Assembly (NCBI RefSeq): GCF_001750145.1
Contig: NZ_CP015732.1
Coordinates: forward strand, 682,001-746,000
Direction of reading: 5' to 3'
Source of the DNA: Arthrobacter sp. U41
GTDB lineage: Bacteria > Actinomycetota > Actinomycetes > Actinomycetales > Micrococcaceae
Length of the DNA stretch: 64,000 nt
Shown piece after piece: positions 44,763 through 53,664 of the stretch. Within the stretch, counting starts at the first letter, position 1. Each line of letters begins with the position of its first letter. The notes beneath the pieces are model-generated. The model was given only the letters and a program-made list of their open reading frames with translations, did no database searches and was not told the DNA's origin. A program made the position numbers and the translations under genes.

Positions 44763-47605
44763 CCTTTCGACCCGCGCCGTTACGCGCGGCGGCGGTCCTC
44801 GCCGTCGTCTTCATCGCGGCGCGGGTCATCTACCGCATCCTCTTCAACGGGGCGGGCATTGGCGAACCGGTGCTGCTCGACCTGTCGGCGATCCGGCTGC
44901 CAGCCCCGTACGCCCACGTGGTCCTCCTCGGTCCGGTTACGGCGCCCGGCCTGTGGGCGGCGGTCCTCTCCGCCCTGCCGATTGCCGGGATGTTCCTCGC
45001 TTTCGGCCTGCTCAACGCCTTGGTGGACGTGGCCCGCGGCTTCGTGCACCTGGCCCGCCGCGGCCCCATGCAGGGAGTAGCCCGGATGCTTGTGGTGGCG
45101 TGGGCGGCGCTCCCGGCGCTCTCCGACGCCGTGACCTCCGTCCGCCTGGCGTTTCGGTTGCGGGGCGAACGCTTCGGCCCCCGCGCCCTGGTGCCGGTGC
45201 TCGAGCGCACCCTCGAGCACGCGGGCCGGGTCGCCGCGGCCTTGGAGTTGCGCGGCTTCGGAAGCGGGGCCGCACACCAACCCGGCCAAGGTACCGAAAC
45301 ACCGGTCCTCGTCCGGGACGCACACTTCCGCATCGGCGACGCGCAGGTCCGCGTCGCCGGATTCACGCCGTCGAGCGGGTCCATAACGGTCATTACCGGA
45401 CCGACCGGCTCCGGCAAATCCACCATCCTGCGGGGTATCGCAGGCCTCCTTTCACACGTTGACGGCGGGAATATTTCCGGCACCGTGCGCGTCGCCGGAA
45501 CGGACCGTGCCACCACGCCGCCGCGCTATACCGCCCGCCTCATCGGCGTCGTACTGCAGAATCCCCGCGCAGCATTCGCCAGCACCCGGGTCCGGGACGA
45601 AATCTCCCTCGCACTTGAGCTGCGCGGCATGGCATCCGGGACCGCCAAGATCCGGGTGCTGGAGGTCGCGGAGCGTATCGGGGTGTCGGCGCTGCTGGAC
45701 CGGAATGTCAGCACGCTCTCAGCGGGTGAGGCAACGCTCGTGGCCATCGCGGCCGCGGTGGTGGATCATCCGGCTCTGCTCCTGGTGGACGAGCCCTTGG
45801 CCGATCTTGACACCGCAGCACGCGGACACGTCATCGCCGTGCTTGACTCCCTCGCCCGCGACGACGGTGTCTGCGTCATCGTGGCGGAGCACCGGGCTGC
45901 GCCGCTGGTCCCCGTTGCCGACTCGTGGTGGACCATCGACGACGGCGCCCTGGTACCGGGTGCCACGCCATCCGCGCCGTCGCTCGCTGGCGGCGCCCGT
46001 CCAACGCCTATACAGCCGGCGGAGCAAGTGCCAGTGCTGACTGCGACAAAGCTCGCGGTGCACCGCAAGGGCAAGCCACTCGTGCACAAAGCATCCCTGA
46101 CCCTGCACCGCGGTGAGGTGATGGCCCTGGTGGGGCCGAACGGCGCCGGGAAGTCGTCCCTCCTGGTGGCGCTCGCCCTCGGTGAGGGAACGGTCGACGG
46201 CGGCACGGTCGACGGCGGCCGGGTCGCCCTCGTTCCGGATGCCTCGGACGACCTCTTCACCAGGGATACGGTGGCCGGTGAGCTCCGCGCAGCAGAGCGG
46301 CGCCAGACGCGTGCCGGGCGCCGCTCAGACCGGCGCAATGACCAGCTTCCCCCAAGGCCCGCGGCGTCACACCTGGCCCGTCTTCGAGGAGAGGTCCGCA
46401 TTCCCATCGGGCACGAGCATCCCCGGGACCTCTCGGCAGGAGAGCGCCGGATCCTTGCCATCGCGCTGCAGACCATGGACGACCCCCAGGTACTCCTGAT
46501 CGATGAGCCCACCCGAGGACTCGATCCTGCGGCGCGGGCAGCAGTTTCGGCGGCGTTGCGGGCGGCAGCGGACTCGGGCGCGGCGGTCCTGATCGCCACG
46601 CACGACCTCGACTTTGCCCAAGACCTCGGCGCCCGGATCCTCCCGATGCGTGACGGCGTCGCACCCTCTTCCGTGGCGGCCACTGCACCAGAAGCACCCC
46701 TCCCGCTTCCCCGGCAAGCAGGTGCCGCACCGTGGCCACGGGTCCTTGAACAAACAGACACCCAGAGCCCGGCTAGGCAGCGCCTCATCCGGATGCCGCG
46801 GGGCGTCGAGCTCGCAGTTCTCGCGGCGGCAAACGTTCTGGCCCTCGCAGCGTTCTGCTGGCCGCTGCTCGCCGCGGCCTTCCCGGAGGATGCCGCTGCG
46901 GCCCTGCCCTACGCGGCGCTGGCCACTGCGCCGCTCGCCGTCATCGCCATCGCTGTGTCCCTCGACGGTTCGGTCCGCTCCGCTCACACGGTGGCGTTGC
47001 TCGGCGTCCTGGCCGCAGTGGGTTCCGCGGTGCGGGTGGCGAGCACCGGCGTCGGGGGTGTGGAGGCAGTGTTTATCCTGCTGATCCTGGCCGGCCGGGC
47101 CTTCGGCCCCCGCTTCGGTATGCTCCTCGGCGCCGCCACCATCGCCCTCTCAAGCGCTTTGTGGGGTGGCATCGGCCCCTGGACTCCGTTTCAGATCTTC
47201 GCCTGTGCGTGGGTGGGCGCGGGAGCCGGCCTGCTCCCCCGCCGGGTGCGGGGCAAAGCCGAGCTGTGGATGCTGTGCGGTTACGGCGTTCTGGCGTCCT
47301 ACGTGTTCGGCCTGCTGACGAACCTTTGGTTCTGGCCCTTCGCGGTGGGCGCCGGCACCGGCATCTCCTACGAGCCCGGCGCGCCGCTGGCCACCAACCT
47401 CAGCAGCTTCCTGCTCTACTCGCTGGTGACCTCGACGGCGGGCTGGGACACCCTGCGTGCCATCACCACGGTCATCGGAATCGCTGTGGTGGGGCGGGCC
47501 ATTATCGCCGCACTCCGGCGGGTGAAGCCGGTATACAACGACGGCGGGCAGGCCACCAAGGCCCCACCCGCCGTCGTACCTGATCTGGAGGAGATCAGGC
47601 GTTAG
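44759..47605 (+). CDS. Single-chain ECF transporter (T-like, two ATPases and S component fused)
   Basis: A 948-residue fusion. Residues 1-165 hold membrane helices and the LELRGFG coupling motif of a T component. Residues 185-410 are ATPase 1 (GPTGSGKS, LSAGEA, LLLVDEPLADLD). Residues 425-655 are ATPase 2 (GPNGAGKS, LSAGERR, LLIDEPTRGLD). Residues 680-930 are a six-helix S component (GRAFGPRFGMLLGAATIALS). All four parts of a vitamin-type ECF importer are in one polypeptide. The DUF4430-like partner hints at a cobalamin-like or other complex ligand. The C-terminal tail is encoded by a palindrome. Confidence 0.88.
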   Translation: MTFRPAPLRAAAVLAVVFIAARVIYRILFNGAGIGEPVLLDLSAIRLPAPYAHVVLLGPVTAPGLWAAVLSALPIAGMFLAFGLLNALVDVARGFVHLARRGPMQGVARMLVVAWAALPALSDAVTSVRLAFRLRGERFGPRALVPVLERTLEHAGRVAAALELRGFGSGAAHQPGQGTETPVLVRDAHFRIGDAQVRVAGFTPSSGSITVITGPTGSGKSTILRGIAGLLSHVDGGNISGTVRVAGTDRATTPPRYTARLIGVVLQNPRAAFASTRVRDEISLALELRGMASGTAKIRVLEVAERIGVSALLDRNVSTLSAGEATLVAIAAAVVDHPALLLVDEPLADLDTAARGHVIAVLDSLARDDGVCVIVAEHRAAPLVPVADSWWTIDDGALVPGATPSAPSLAGGARPTPIQPAEQVPVLTATKLAVHRKGKPLVHKASLTLHRGEVMALVGPNGAGKSSLLVALALGEGTVDGGTVDGGRVALVPDASDDLFTRDTVAGELRAAERRQTRAGRRSDRRNDQLPPRPAASHLARLRGEVRIPIGHEHPRDLSAGERRILAIALQTMDDPQVLLIDEPTRGLDPAARAAVSAALRAAADSGAAVLIATHDLDFAQDLGARILPMRDGVAPSSVAATAPEAPLPLPRQAGAAPWPRVLEQTDTQSPARQRLIRMPRGVELAVLAAANVLALAAFCWPLLAAAFPEDAAAALPYAALATAPLAVIAIAVSLDGSVRSAHTVALLGVLAAVGSAVRVASTGVGGVEAVFILLILAGRAFGPRFGMLLGAATIALSSALWGGIGPWTPFQIFACAWVGAGAGLLPRRVRGKAELWMLCGYGVLASYVFGLLTNLWFWPFAVGAGTGISYEPGAPLATNLSSFLLYSLVTSTAGWDTLRAITTVIGIAVVGRAIIAALRRVKPVYNDGGQATKAPPAVVPDLEEIRR
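47538..47577. repeat. Dispersed palindrome, copy 8, inside coding sequence
   Basis: Arms ACGACGGCGGG (47538-47548) and CCCGCCGTCGT (47567-47577) with an 18-nt loop. It lies within the last 25 codons of the ECF gene and encodes NDGGQATKAPPAVV. It may double as the terminator for this gene. Confidence 0.8.
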
Positions 47606-47747
47606 TTTTCCGCTTGAGCCAGCCCCACACGGCCGTGGCCACGAACAGGATCAGGCCAATGAAAGCCAGCCACAGCAGGCCCTTCACCACGAAGCCGAGG
47701 ATCGAAAGGACAAGCCAGATAATAAGCAGTGTGATGAAAATTCCCAT
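47595..47747 (-). CDS. 50-aa hydrophobic membrane protein
   Basis: ATG at 47747 to TGA at 47595 encodes MGIFITLLIIWLVLSILGFV and continues VKGLLWLAFIGLILFV...WGWLKRKTNA, two membrane helices with a positive C-terminus. Small hydrophobic proteins of this kind are conserved in actinobacteria with unknown role. It overlaps the ECF stop by 11 bp on the opposite strand. An IS481-type insertion begins 15 bp upstream of its ATG and has removed its native promoter; only an AGG in the target duplication could serve as a weak ribosome site. Confidence 0.7.
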   Translation of the reverse strand: MGIFITLLIIWLVLSILGFVVKGLLWLAFIGLILFVATAVWGWLKRKTNA

Positions 47748-47811
47748 AGGGGAAGCCTAGGTGTATTAACCACGGACGTTGGTGACAGGCGGCGTGGTTA
47801 GGTGACAAAAA

Positions 47812-47869
47812 GAAGACCTCCGGGTGGAGTGGGCTTGTCTAGAGTCCAGTTCCACAAACGGAGGTCTTC
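47812..47869 (+). promoter_or_regulatory. Hairpin sequestering the transposase ribosome site
   Basis: GAAGACCTCCG (47812-47822) is perfectly complementary to CGGAGGTCTTC (47859-47869), which contains the GGAGG ribosome site 5 nt before the transposase ATG (47870). In a transcript entering from outside the element, the stem would hide the site and limit transposition. Confidence 0.75.
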
Positions 47870-48829
47870 ATGTCCCACCCTAATGCTTTTCTCGCTCCCC
47901 GGGGACGGCTGCAGCTGGCCAAGTGCGTCGTCGATGACGGGTGGCCGTTGCGTCGGGCTGCGGAGCGGTTCCAGGTGTCCGTGCCGACAGCGGCACGCTG
48001 GGCCGGCCGTTACCGTGAACACGGCGAGGACGGGATGGAGGACCGCTCCAGCCGCCCACTGAGGTGTCCCTCGCGGACCCCGCAGCGGCGGGAGCGGCGG
48101 ATCATCGCCCTGCGCGTGAACCGGCGGTGGGGGCCGGCCCGGATCGGGTATCTGCTGGGCATCCACCCATCCACCGTGCACAAGGTCCTGTCCCGGTTCG
48201 GGCTGGCGAAACTGTCCTGGCTGGACCGTGCCACGGGCCGGGTGATCCGCCGCTACGAGCACGAGAAGCCCGGCGACATGATCCACGTCGACATCAAGAA
48301 ACTCGGACGCATCCCCGACGGCGGCGGGCACCGCGTCATGGACAGGGCAGCGGGCAAGAGGAACAAGACCGGAACCGAAGCGAACCGGCGCCCCGGCTAC
48401 GCCTACCTGCACAACGCCGTGGATGACCACTCCCGCTTCGCCTACACCGAGATCCTCGAAGACGAGAAGAAAGAGACCGCCGCCGGCTTCTGGGAACGCG
48501 CCAACGAGGCCTTCAACGCCGCCGGCATCACCGTGAAGCGCGTCCTGACAGACAACGGCTCCTGCTACCGCTCCCACGCCTTCAAAGACGCCCTGGGCCC
48601 GGACATCACGCACAAACGAACCCGGCCCTACCGCCCCCAGACCAACGGCAAAGTCGAGCGCTTCAACCGCACCATGCTCGAGGAATGGGCCTACGCCCGC
48701 CCCTACACCTCAGAGGCCGAGCGCGTTGCCGCTTTCCCGGCCTGGCTCCATGACTACAATCATCATCGAGGCCACACCTCACTCAAGGGTCAGCCACCAG
48801 CAAGCCGCGTCACTAACCTCAGTGGGTAA
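47870..48829 (+). CDS. IS481 family transposase
   Basis: A 319-residue transposase: N-terminal HTH (VDDGWPLRRAAERFQVSVPT and AARWAGRYREHG) and DDE integrase core, with Asp in MIHVDIKKLG, Asp in RVLTDNGSCYRS and Glu in NGKVERFNRTM. The length and the TRPYRPQTNGKVERFN segment are standard for IS481. The stop lies 4 bp from the right end of the element. Translation may be controlled by the upstream hairpin. Confidence 0.93.
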   Translation: MSHPNAFLAPRGRLQLAKCVVDDGWPLRRAAERFQVSVPTAARWAGRYREHGEDGMEDRSSRPLRCPSRTPQRRERRIIALRVNRRWGPARIGYLLGIHPSTVHKVLSRFGLAKLSWLDRATGRVIRRYEHEKPGDMIHVDIKKLGRIPDGGGHRVMDRAAGKRNKTGTEANRRPGYAYLHNAVDDHSRFAYTEILEDEKKETAAGFWERANEAFNAAGITVKRVLTDNGSCYRSHAFKDALGPDITHKRTRPYRPQTNGKVERFNRTMLEEWAYARPYTSEAERVAAFPAWLHDYNHHRGHTSLKGQPPASRVTNLSG

Positions 48830-48900
48830 TACACCTAGGCCCGGTTCCCGCTGAAACCGTCCGGCACGCAGCAATCCGTGCCTGAGATCACGCATCTGGC

Positions 48901-51900
48901 TCACACCTTGAAGTACTTCGCCTCCGGGTGGTGGAACACGAACGCGTCGGTGGACTGCTCGGGGTGCAGCATCAGCTCATCGCTCAGCACCACGCCCATC
49001 CGCTCGGGTTTCAGGAGCTCCGTCACCTTGCGGCGGTCCTCCATGTCAGGGCACGCGGGGTACCCGAGCGAGAACCGCGCACCGCGGTAATCGAGCTTGA
49101 ACAGGCCGGCCTTGTCCTTCGGCTCCTCGGCCGCGAAACCCAGCTCTGAGCGGATGCGCGCATGCCAGAATTCCGCCAGCGCCTCGGTGAGCTGCATGAC
49201 CAGGCCGTTGAGCTCGTAGTAGTCGCGGTAGTGGTTCCCGGCGAACAGCTCGGAAGTCACCTCCTCGATCTTCGAGCCGGCGGTGACCAGCTGCACCGGA
49301 AGCACGTCCACCTGGCCCGATTCGCGCGAGCGCACGAAGTCGGCGAGGCACAGGTGCCGGTCGCGGCGTTGGCGCGGGAAGTCGAACCGCAGCCGCTCGG
49401 TGCCGATCGGACCGCCGGATCCGCCGTCGGGGGCGAGCAGTCCCGCGGTGCCGAGGACGCCGTCGTGGTCCTCTCCGTGGTGCAGCACCACCACCTGCTC
49501 CCCCTCGGAGACCACCGGGAAATAGCCGTAGGCGACGGACGCATCGAGCATGCCTTCGCCGAGGATGCGGTCCAGCCAGTACCGCAGGCGCGGCCGGCCT
49601 TCACGTTCCACCAGTTCCTCATAGGAGGCGCCGTCATCGCCGCGGCCGGGCTTGAGCCCCCACTGCCCCATGAAGGTGGCGCGCTCGTCGAGCATGGCCG
49701 CGTAGTCGTGGAGTGCCACGCCGCGAACGATGCGTGTGCCCCAGAACGGCGGCGACGGCACGTGGTTGTCGGCGGCGACGTCGGAACGGCCGGGCATTGC
49801 CTCCGGTTCGGTCACCGTGAACTTCGGGCCGCCTTTGTGGATCCGTTTCTTCAGCGGCGGAAGGCCGACGGTGTCCGGGTCAGCGCCGCGGGCCACCTGC
49901 ACCAGCGGTTCCATGAGTGCGAGGCCCTCAAAGGCGTCCTTGGCGTATCTGACGGTTCCTTCGAACTGCTCCGCCAGGTCCTGCTCCACGTAGGCGCGGG
50001 TCAGGGCTGCGCCGCCGAGGATGATGGGCCACTTCTTCGCGAGGCCACGGGACTGCAGTTCGGCGAGGTTCTCCTTCATCACCACAGTGGACTTCACCAG
50101 CAGGCCGGACATGCCGATCACGTCGGCGTTATGGTCCTCGGCTGCGGCCATGATCTCGGCGATCCCCTGCTTGATGCCGATGTTGATGACTTTGTAGCCG
50201 TTGTTGGTGAGGATGATGTCCACCAGGTTCTTGCCGATGTCGTGCACATCGCCGCGCACAGTGGCGATCACCATGGTGCCCTTACCCGAAGAATCCGACT
50301 TCTCCATGTGCGGCTCAAGCAGGGCGACAGCGTTCTTCATCACCTCGGCGGACTGCAGCACGAACGGCAGCTGCATCTCGCCGGCACCGAAGCGCTCGCC
50401 CACAACCTTCATGCCCTCGAGCAGCTGGTCGTTGATGATGCCGAGCGGGGTCATGCCCTCGGCGCGCGCCAGGTCGAGGTCCTCTTCGAGGCCCTTGCCT
50501 TCGCCGTCGATGATGCGCCGTTGCAGGCGTTCGCCGGTGGGCAGCGCCGCAAGTTCCGCGGCGCGCTGGTCCTTCAGCGCTGCGGTGTCGACGCCGGCGA
50601 AAAGGTCCAGCATGCTATTCAGGGGGTCGTACGTGACGTTGCCGTCGGCGTCGTATTCCCGGCGGTCCCAGACGAGGTCCAGCGCCACCTTGCGCTGCTC
50701 CTCCGGAAGGGAAGCGAGCGGCACGATCTTGGCGGCGTCGATGATGCCGCTGGACAGGCCGGCCTGCACGGCCTCGTGCAGGAACACCGAGTTCAGGGCC
50801 ATGCGCGCCGCCGGGTTCAGGCCGAACGACACGTTCGAGACGCCGAGCGTGGTGTGGATTCCGGGGTACTTCGCGGTGATCTGGCGGATGGCCTCGATCG
50901 TTTCGATGCCGTCCCGGCGGGTCTCTTCCTGGCCGGTGGCGATGGGGAAGGTCAGGGCGTCGACGATGATGTCTTCCACGCGCATGCCCCATTCGCCCAC
51001 CAGAGCGTCGATGAGGCGGGAGGCGATGGCCACCTTGCCCTCGGTGGTGCGTGCCTGGCCCTGCTCGTCGATGGTCAGGGCGATCACGGCGGTACCGTGT
51101 TCCTTCACGAGCGGCATGATGCGCCCGAAGCGGCTGTCCGGGCCGTCGCCGTCCTCGTAGTTGACGGAGTTAATCACGGGGCGTCCGCCGATGAGTTCGA
51201 GCCCGGCCTGCAGCACGGGCGGTTCGGTGGAGTCGATGACGAGCGGGAGCGTGGAGGCCGACGCGAAACGGGAGACGATCTCCTTCATGTCGGCGACGCC
51301 GTCGCGCCCCACATAGTCAATACAGACATCGAGCAGGTGCGCACCGACGCGGACCTGCCCGCGGGCGATGTCGACGCAATCGTCCCAGCGCTCGTCGAGC
51401 ATCGCCTGGCGGAACGCCTTCGAACCGTTAGCGTTGGTGCGTTCGCCAATGGCGAGGTACGCGGACTCCTGGTCGAAATTCACATGATGGTAGAGGGAAG
51501 CGATGCCGGCTTCACGCTCGGTGGGAACGCGGCTGCCGTCGGCGCCCCTCCCGCCGCTGGTGACGGCGGCGCTGGTGCGCAAGGGCGCAAGACGTTCGAC
51601 GACGGCGGCCATGTGCTCCGGCGTCGTACCGCAGCAGCCGCCCACCAGGCCGAGGCCGAATTCCCGCACGAACTGCTCGTGCGCGGTGGCGAGTTCGGTG
51701 GGCGAGAGCGGATAGTGCGCGCCGTTGGCACCAAGGACGGGCAGGCCGGCGTTGGGCATGCAGGCGATCGCCACGGAGGACTGTTTGGAGAGGTGGCGCA
51801 GGTGCTCGCTCATCTCATCCGGCCCGGTGGCACAGTTCAGGCCGATGGCGTCGACGCCGAGCGGCTCGAGCGCGGTGAGCGCGGCGCCGATCTCGGAGCC

Positions 51901-52551
51901 CATCAGCATGGTTCCGGTGGTTTCGACGGTCACCTCGACGAAGATCGGGAGCCGGATGCCGCGGGCCACGATCGCCTGCTTGCAGCCGTTGACCGCGGCT
52001 TTGGTCTGCAGGAGGTCCTGGCTTGTCTCGATGAGGAAGGCATCCGCTCCCCCGTCGATGAGGCCCCCGGCCTGCAGGGCGAAGGTCTGCTTGAGGTAGT
52101 CGTAGCTGGTGTGGCCGAGGCTGGGGAGCTTGGTGCCCGGACCCATCGAGCCCAGGACCCAGCGCATCCGTCCGTCTGTTTTTTCTGCCGCCTCAGCGCG
52201 TTCGCGGGCGATCCCCGCCCCCTTGCGGGCGAGCTCCTCAATCCGGTCGTCGATGCCGTAGTCGGAGAGGTTTGACCAGTTGGCGCCGAAGGTGTTGGTT
52301 TCCACCGCATCGATGCCCACGGCGAAGTACGCGTCATGAATGTCCGCGAGGACATCCGGTCGCGTGGCATTGAGGATCTCGTTGCAGCCTTCCAGCCCCA
52401 GGAAATCGGCCTCAAGCGACAGTTCCCGGTCCTGCAACATGGTGCCCATCGCCCCGTCGGCAATGACGACCCGGTGGTTCACTGCATCCAGCAGTTCCTG
52501 CGAACGGACGGGGCGTGGGACGGACTCAATATCAAGCGCAAAACGAGGCAT
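48901..52551 (-). CDS. metH: Cobalamin-dependent methionine synthase
   Basis: A 1216-residue MetH with all four modules: homocysteine/zinc domain (residues 20-330, Cys in NCATGPDE and GGCCGTTPEH), pterin domain (about 350-620, TNANGSKAF, NSVNYEDGD), cap plus B12 domain with the cobalt-ligand motif GDVHDIGKN near residue 770, and the SAM-binding reactivation domain ending EAKYFKV. It transfers a methyl group from methyltetrahydrofolate to homocysteine. No Shine-Dalgarno is seen before ATG 52551, so it may be leaderless. No cobalamin riboswitch was recognised upstream. Confidence 0.95.
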   Translation of the reverse strand: MPRFALDIESVPRPVRSQELLDAVNHRVVIADGAMGTMLQDRELSLEADFLGLEGCNEILNATRPDVLADIHDAYFAVGIDAVETNTFGANWSNLSDYGIDDRIEELARKGAGIARERAEAAEKTDGRMRWVLGSMGPGTKLPSLGHTSYDYLKQTFALQAGGLIDGGADAFLIETSQDLLQTKAAVNGCKQAIVARGIRLPIFVEVTVETTGTMLMGSEIGAALTALEPLGVDAIGLNCATGPDEMSEHLRHLSKQSSVAIACMPNAGLPVLGANGAHYPLSPTELATAHEQFVREFGLGLVGGCCGTTPEHMAAVVERLAPLRTSAAVTSGGRGADGSRVPTEREAGIASLYHHVNFDQESAYLAIGERTNANGSKAFRQAMLDERWDDCVDIARGQVRVGAHLLDVCIDYVGRDGVADMKEIVSRFASASTLPLVIDSTEPPVLQAGLELIGGRPVINSVNYEDGDGPDSRFGRIMPLVKEHGTAVIALTIDEQGQARTTEGKVAIASRLIDALVGEWGMRVEDIIVDALTFPIATGQEETRRDGIETIEAIRQITAKYPGIHTTLGVSNVSFGLNPAARMALNSVFLHEAVQAGLSSGIIDAAKIVPLASLPEEQRKVALDLVWDRREYDADGNVTYDPLNSMLDLFAGVDTAALKDQRAAELAALPTGERLQRRIIDGEGKGLEEDLDLARAEGMTPLGIINDQLLEGMKVVGERFGAGEMQLPFVLQSAEVMKNAVALLEPHMEKSDSSGKGTMVIATVRGDVHDIGKNLVDIILTNNGYKVINIGIKQGIAEIMAAAEDHNADVIGMSGLLVKSTVVMKENLAELQSRGLAKKWPIILGGAALTRAYVEQDLAEQFEGTVRYAKDAFEGLALMEPLVQVARGADPDTVGLPPLKKRIHKGGPKFTVTEPEAMPGRSDVAADNHVPSPPFWGTRIVRGVALHDYAAMLDERATFMGQWGLKPGRGDDGASYEELVEREGRPRLRYWLDRILGEGMLDASVAYGYFPVVSEGEQVVVLHHGEDHDGVLGTAGLLAPDGGSGGPIGTERLRFDFPRQRRDRHLCLADFVRSRESGQVDVLPVQLVTAGSKIEEVTSELFAGNHYRDYYELNGLVMQLTEALAEFWHARIRSELGFAAEEPKDKAGLFKLDYRGARFSLGYPACPDMEDRRKVTELLKPERMGVVLSDELMLHPEQSTDAFVFHHPEAKYFKV

Positions 52552-53664
52552 CTAAACAGACTACGGGCGGGGCCGGGAACGTTGCGATGTGTGTCCACGT
52601 ACTACGACGGCTCGACAGTCTTGACTACCGCAAAGACGGCGCGGACGACGGCGAGGTCTCCCCGCGTCGACCGCTTGCGTTGGGTGCCGCGCACCTACAG
52701 CGGGGCTGCGCGAGGCGGCAGTCGCCGGGGTTTCCGTTCTGCCCGATCTCGCGGTCACGCGCGGCTGGCTGCAGCTGATCGCCGAACACCCCGGGCTGGC
52801 CTGCCGGAGCTACGAGGCTCTGGCGCCGTAGCGGGACAGCACCGGGAATACCTGGTTTCGGTCCGTGTCCGCGACGACGTTTGAGACCCGGATGCAGTGG
52901 GCCGCGGCACCTGCCGGATCCGGATCCGGTGCCGTATTTGGTGGCGGCGGTTGGGGTGCTGCGTCTGCCAGCCACGTAGTGGTGGCAAAACAAATCAAAC
53001 GCTCCGGACTTGAACAAGCAGACCGAAAACTTTGCTACAAACTGGCCGATATCGGATCTTACGGAAGGTCCGCTTGACGAAATCACGCATATCGGCCTGT
53101 GAAAATGTCCGGTCTCAGTTTTGTTGGCAAAAATCTCAATAGACGTGGCAACCTACGGGTTTTCGTCCTTGTCTCACTCGAGTTGGCAACGCAGGTCGGC
53201 GGCGCCCATGGAGCCCGCGGGCCGAAGGGCTGCGCTCCAGCGCCGAGACGCATACGGAATTGCCAACTTAAGTGAGACAAGGGCCGCACGATCTGTCTCA
53301 GTCAACTTGGCAAAACCCCACGTCAGCGTTGCCAACTTCACTGAGACCGGACACAGCACCCGCCGAAACACCCTTTCCGCATATGGCCCACTTGGCCATG
53401 CAAAACAGCGCCATTACGGGGGTCTGCACCCATCCCGTGAGGGCGTCGATCAGATGCCGGCCCAAGTCTGGCGGTCATGAACACCACGACGAGCGATCCC
53501 ACCCGATCCGCGGGGAGCAGCCCAACGCCACCCTGACGCTTGGGAGTACCGTAATCATTCCGCCGTCTGGGAAGATGCTGGCGTTAACCTGAGAGCCACC
53601 TGGAAGACGAACCCCGAGAGTAGGTTGGCTTACGCCCGCCGGATCCCTCTCTAATTGAGTTCCC
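52552..53664. other. Large non-coding region (1.1 kb) between metH and hupE-like gene
   Basis: No credible gene. From left: the metH promoter area; a diverged palindrome relative at 52641-52684 followed by CGCTTGCGTTGGG; GC-rich debris to about 52960; then a distinctly AT-richer stretch (about 52960-53160) with GGCCGATAT and its inverse near 53043 and 53088; then six 19-bp repeats (53112-53347). The last 250 bp lead to the next gene without recognisable signals. Confidence 0.6.
53112..53347. repeat. Cluster of six 19-bp GTCTCA-N7-TGGCAA repeats
   Basis: Copies lie at 53112-53130 (+), 53133-53151 (+, weakest), 53171-53189 (+), 53260-53278 (-), 53295-53313 (+) and 53329-53347 (-). The consensus is roughly GTCTCAsTnnAsTTGGCAA. 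Copies 3/4 and 5/6 form inverted pairs; copies 3 and 4 extend to 23 bp each (adding CCTT outside). No gene overlaps them. They look like protein-binding sites or nested transposon ends. Confidence 0.9.

Larger units (their letters stand above)
47762..48833 (+). mobile_element. Complete IS481-family insertion sequence
   Basis: The 1072-bp element starts TGTATTAACCAC and ends with the imperfect inverse GTGGGTAATACA. It is flanked on both sides by CCTAGG (47756-47761 and 48834-48839), a 6-bp target duplication. A single intact transposase gene occupies most of it. An 11-bp inverted repeat precedes the transposase ATG. The match of both ends and the intact gene indicate a recent, probably active insertion. 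Confidence 0.92.

Noticed and set aside
49162..52275. Plus-strand open frame of 1037 codons.
   Set aside because: It is exactly antisense to metH, His/Gly/Arg-rich with no recognisable domain. High-GC third-position bias opens such shadow frames.
52552..52900. Search for a cobalamin or SAM riboswitch upstream of metH.
   Set aside because: I could not find the conserved boxes on the minus strand; a covariance-model search would be needed to exclude one.
53155..53480. Plus-strand frames across the 19-bp repeat cluster.
   Set aside because: They simply translate the repeats in several frames, have no ribosome site and no domain.
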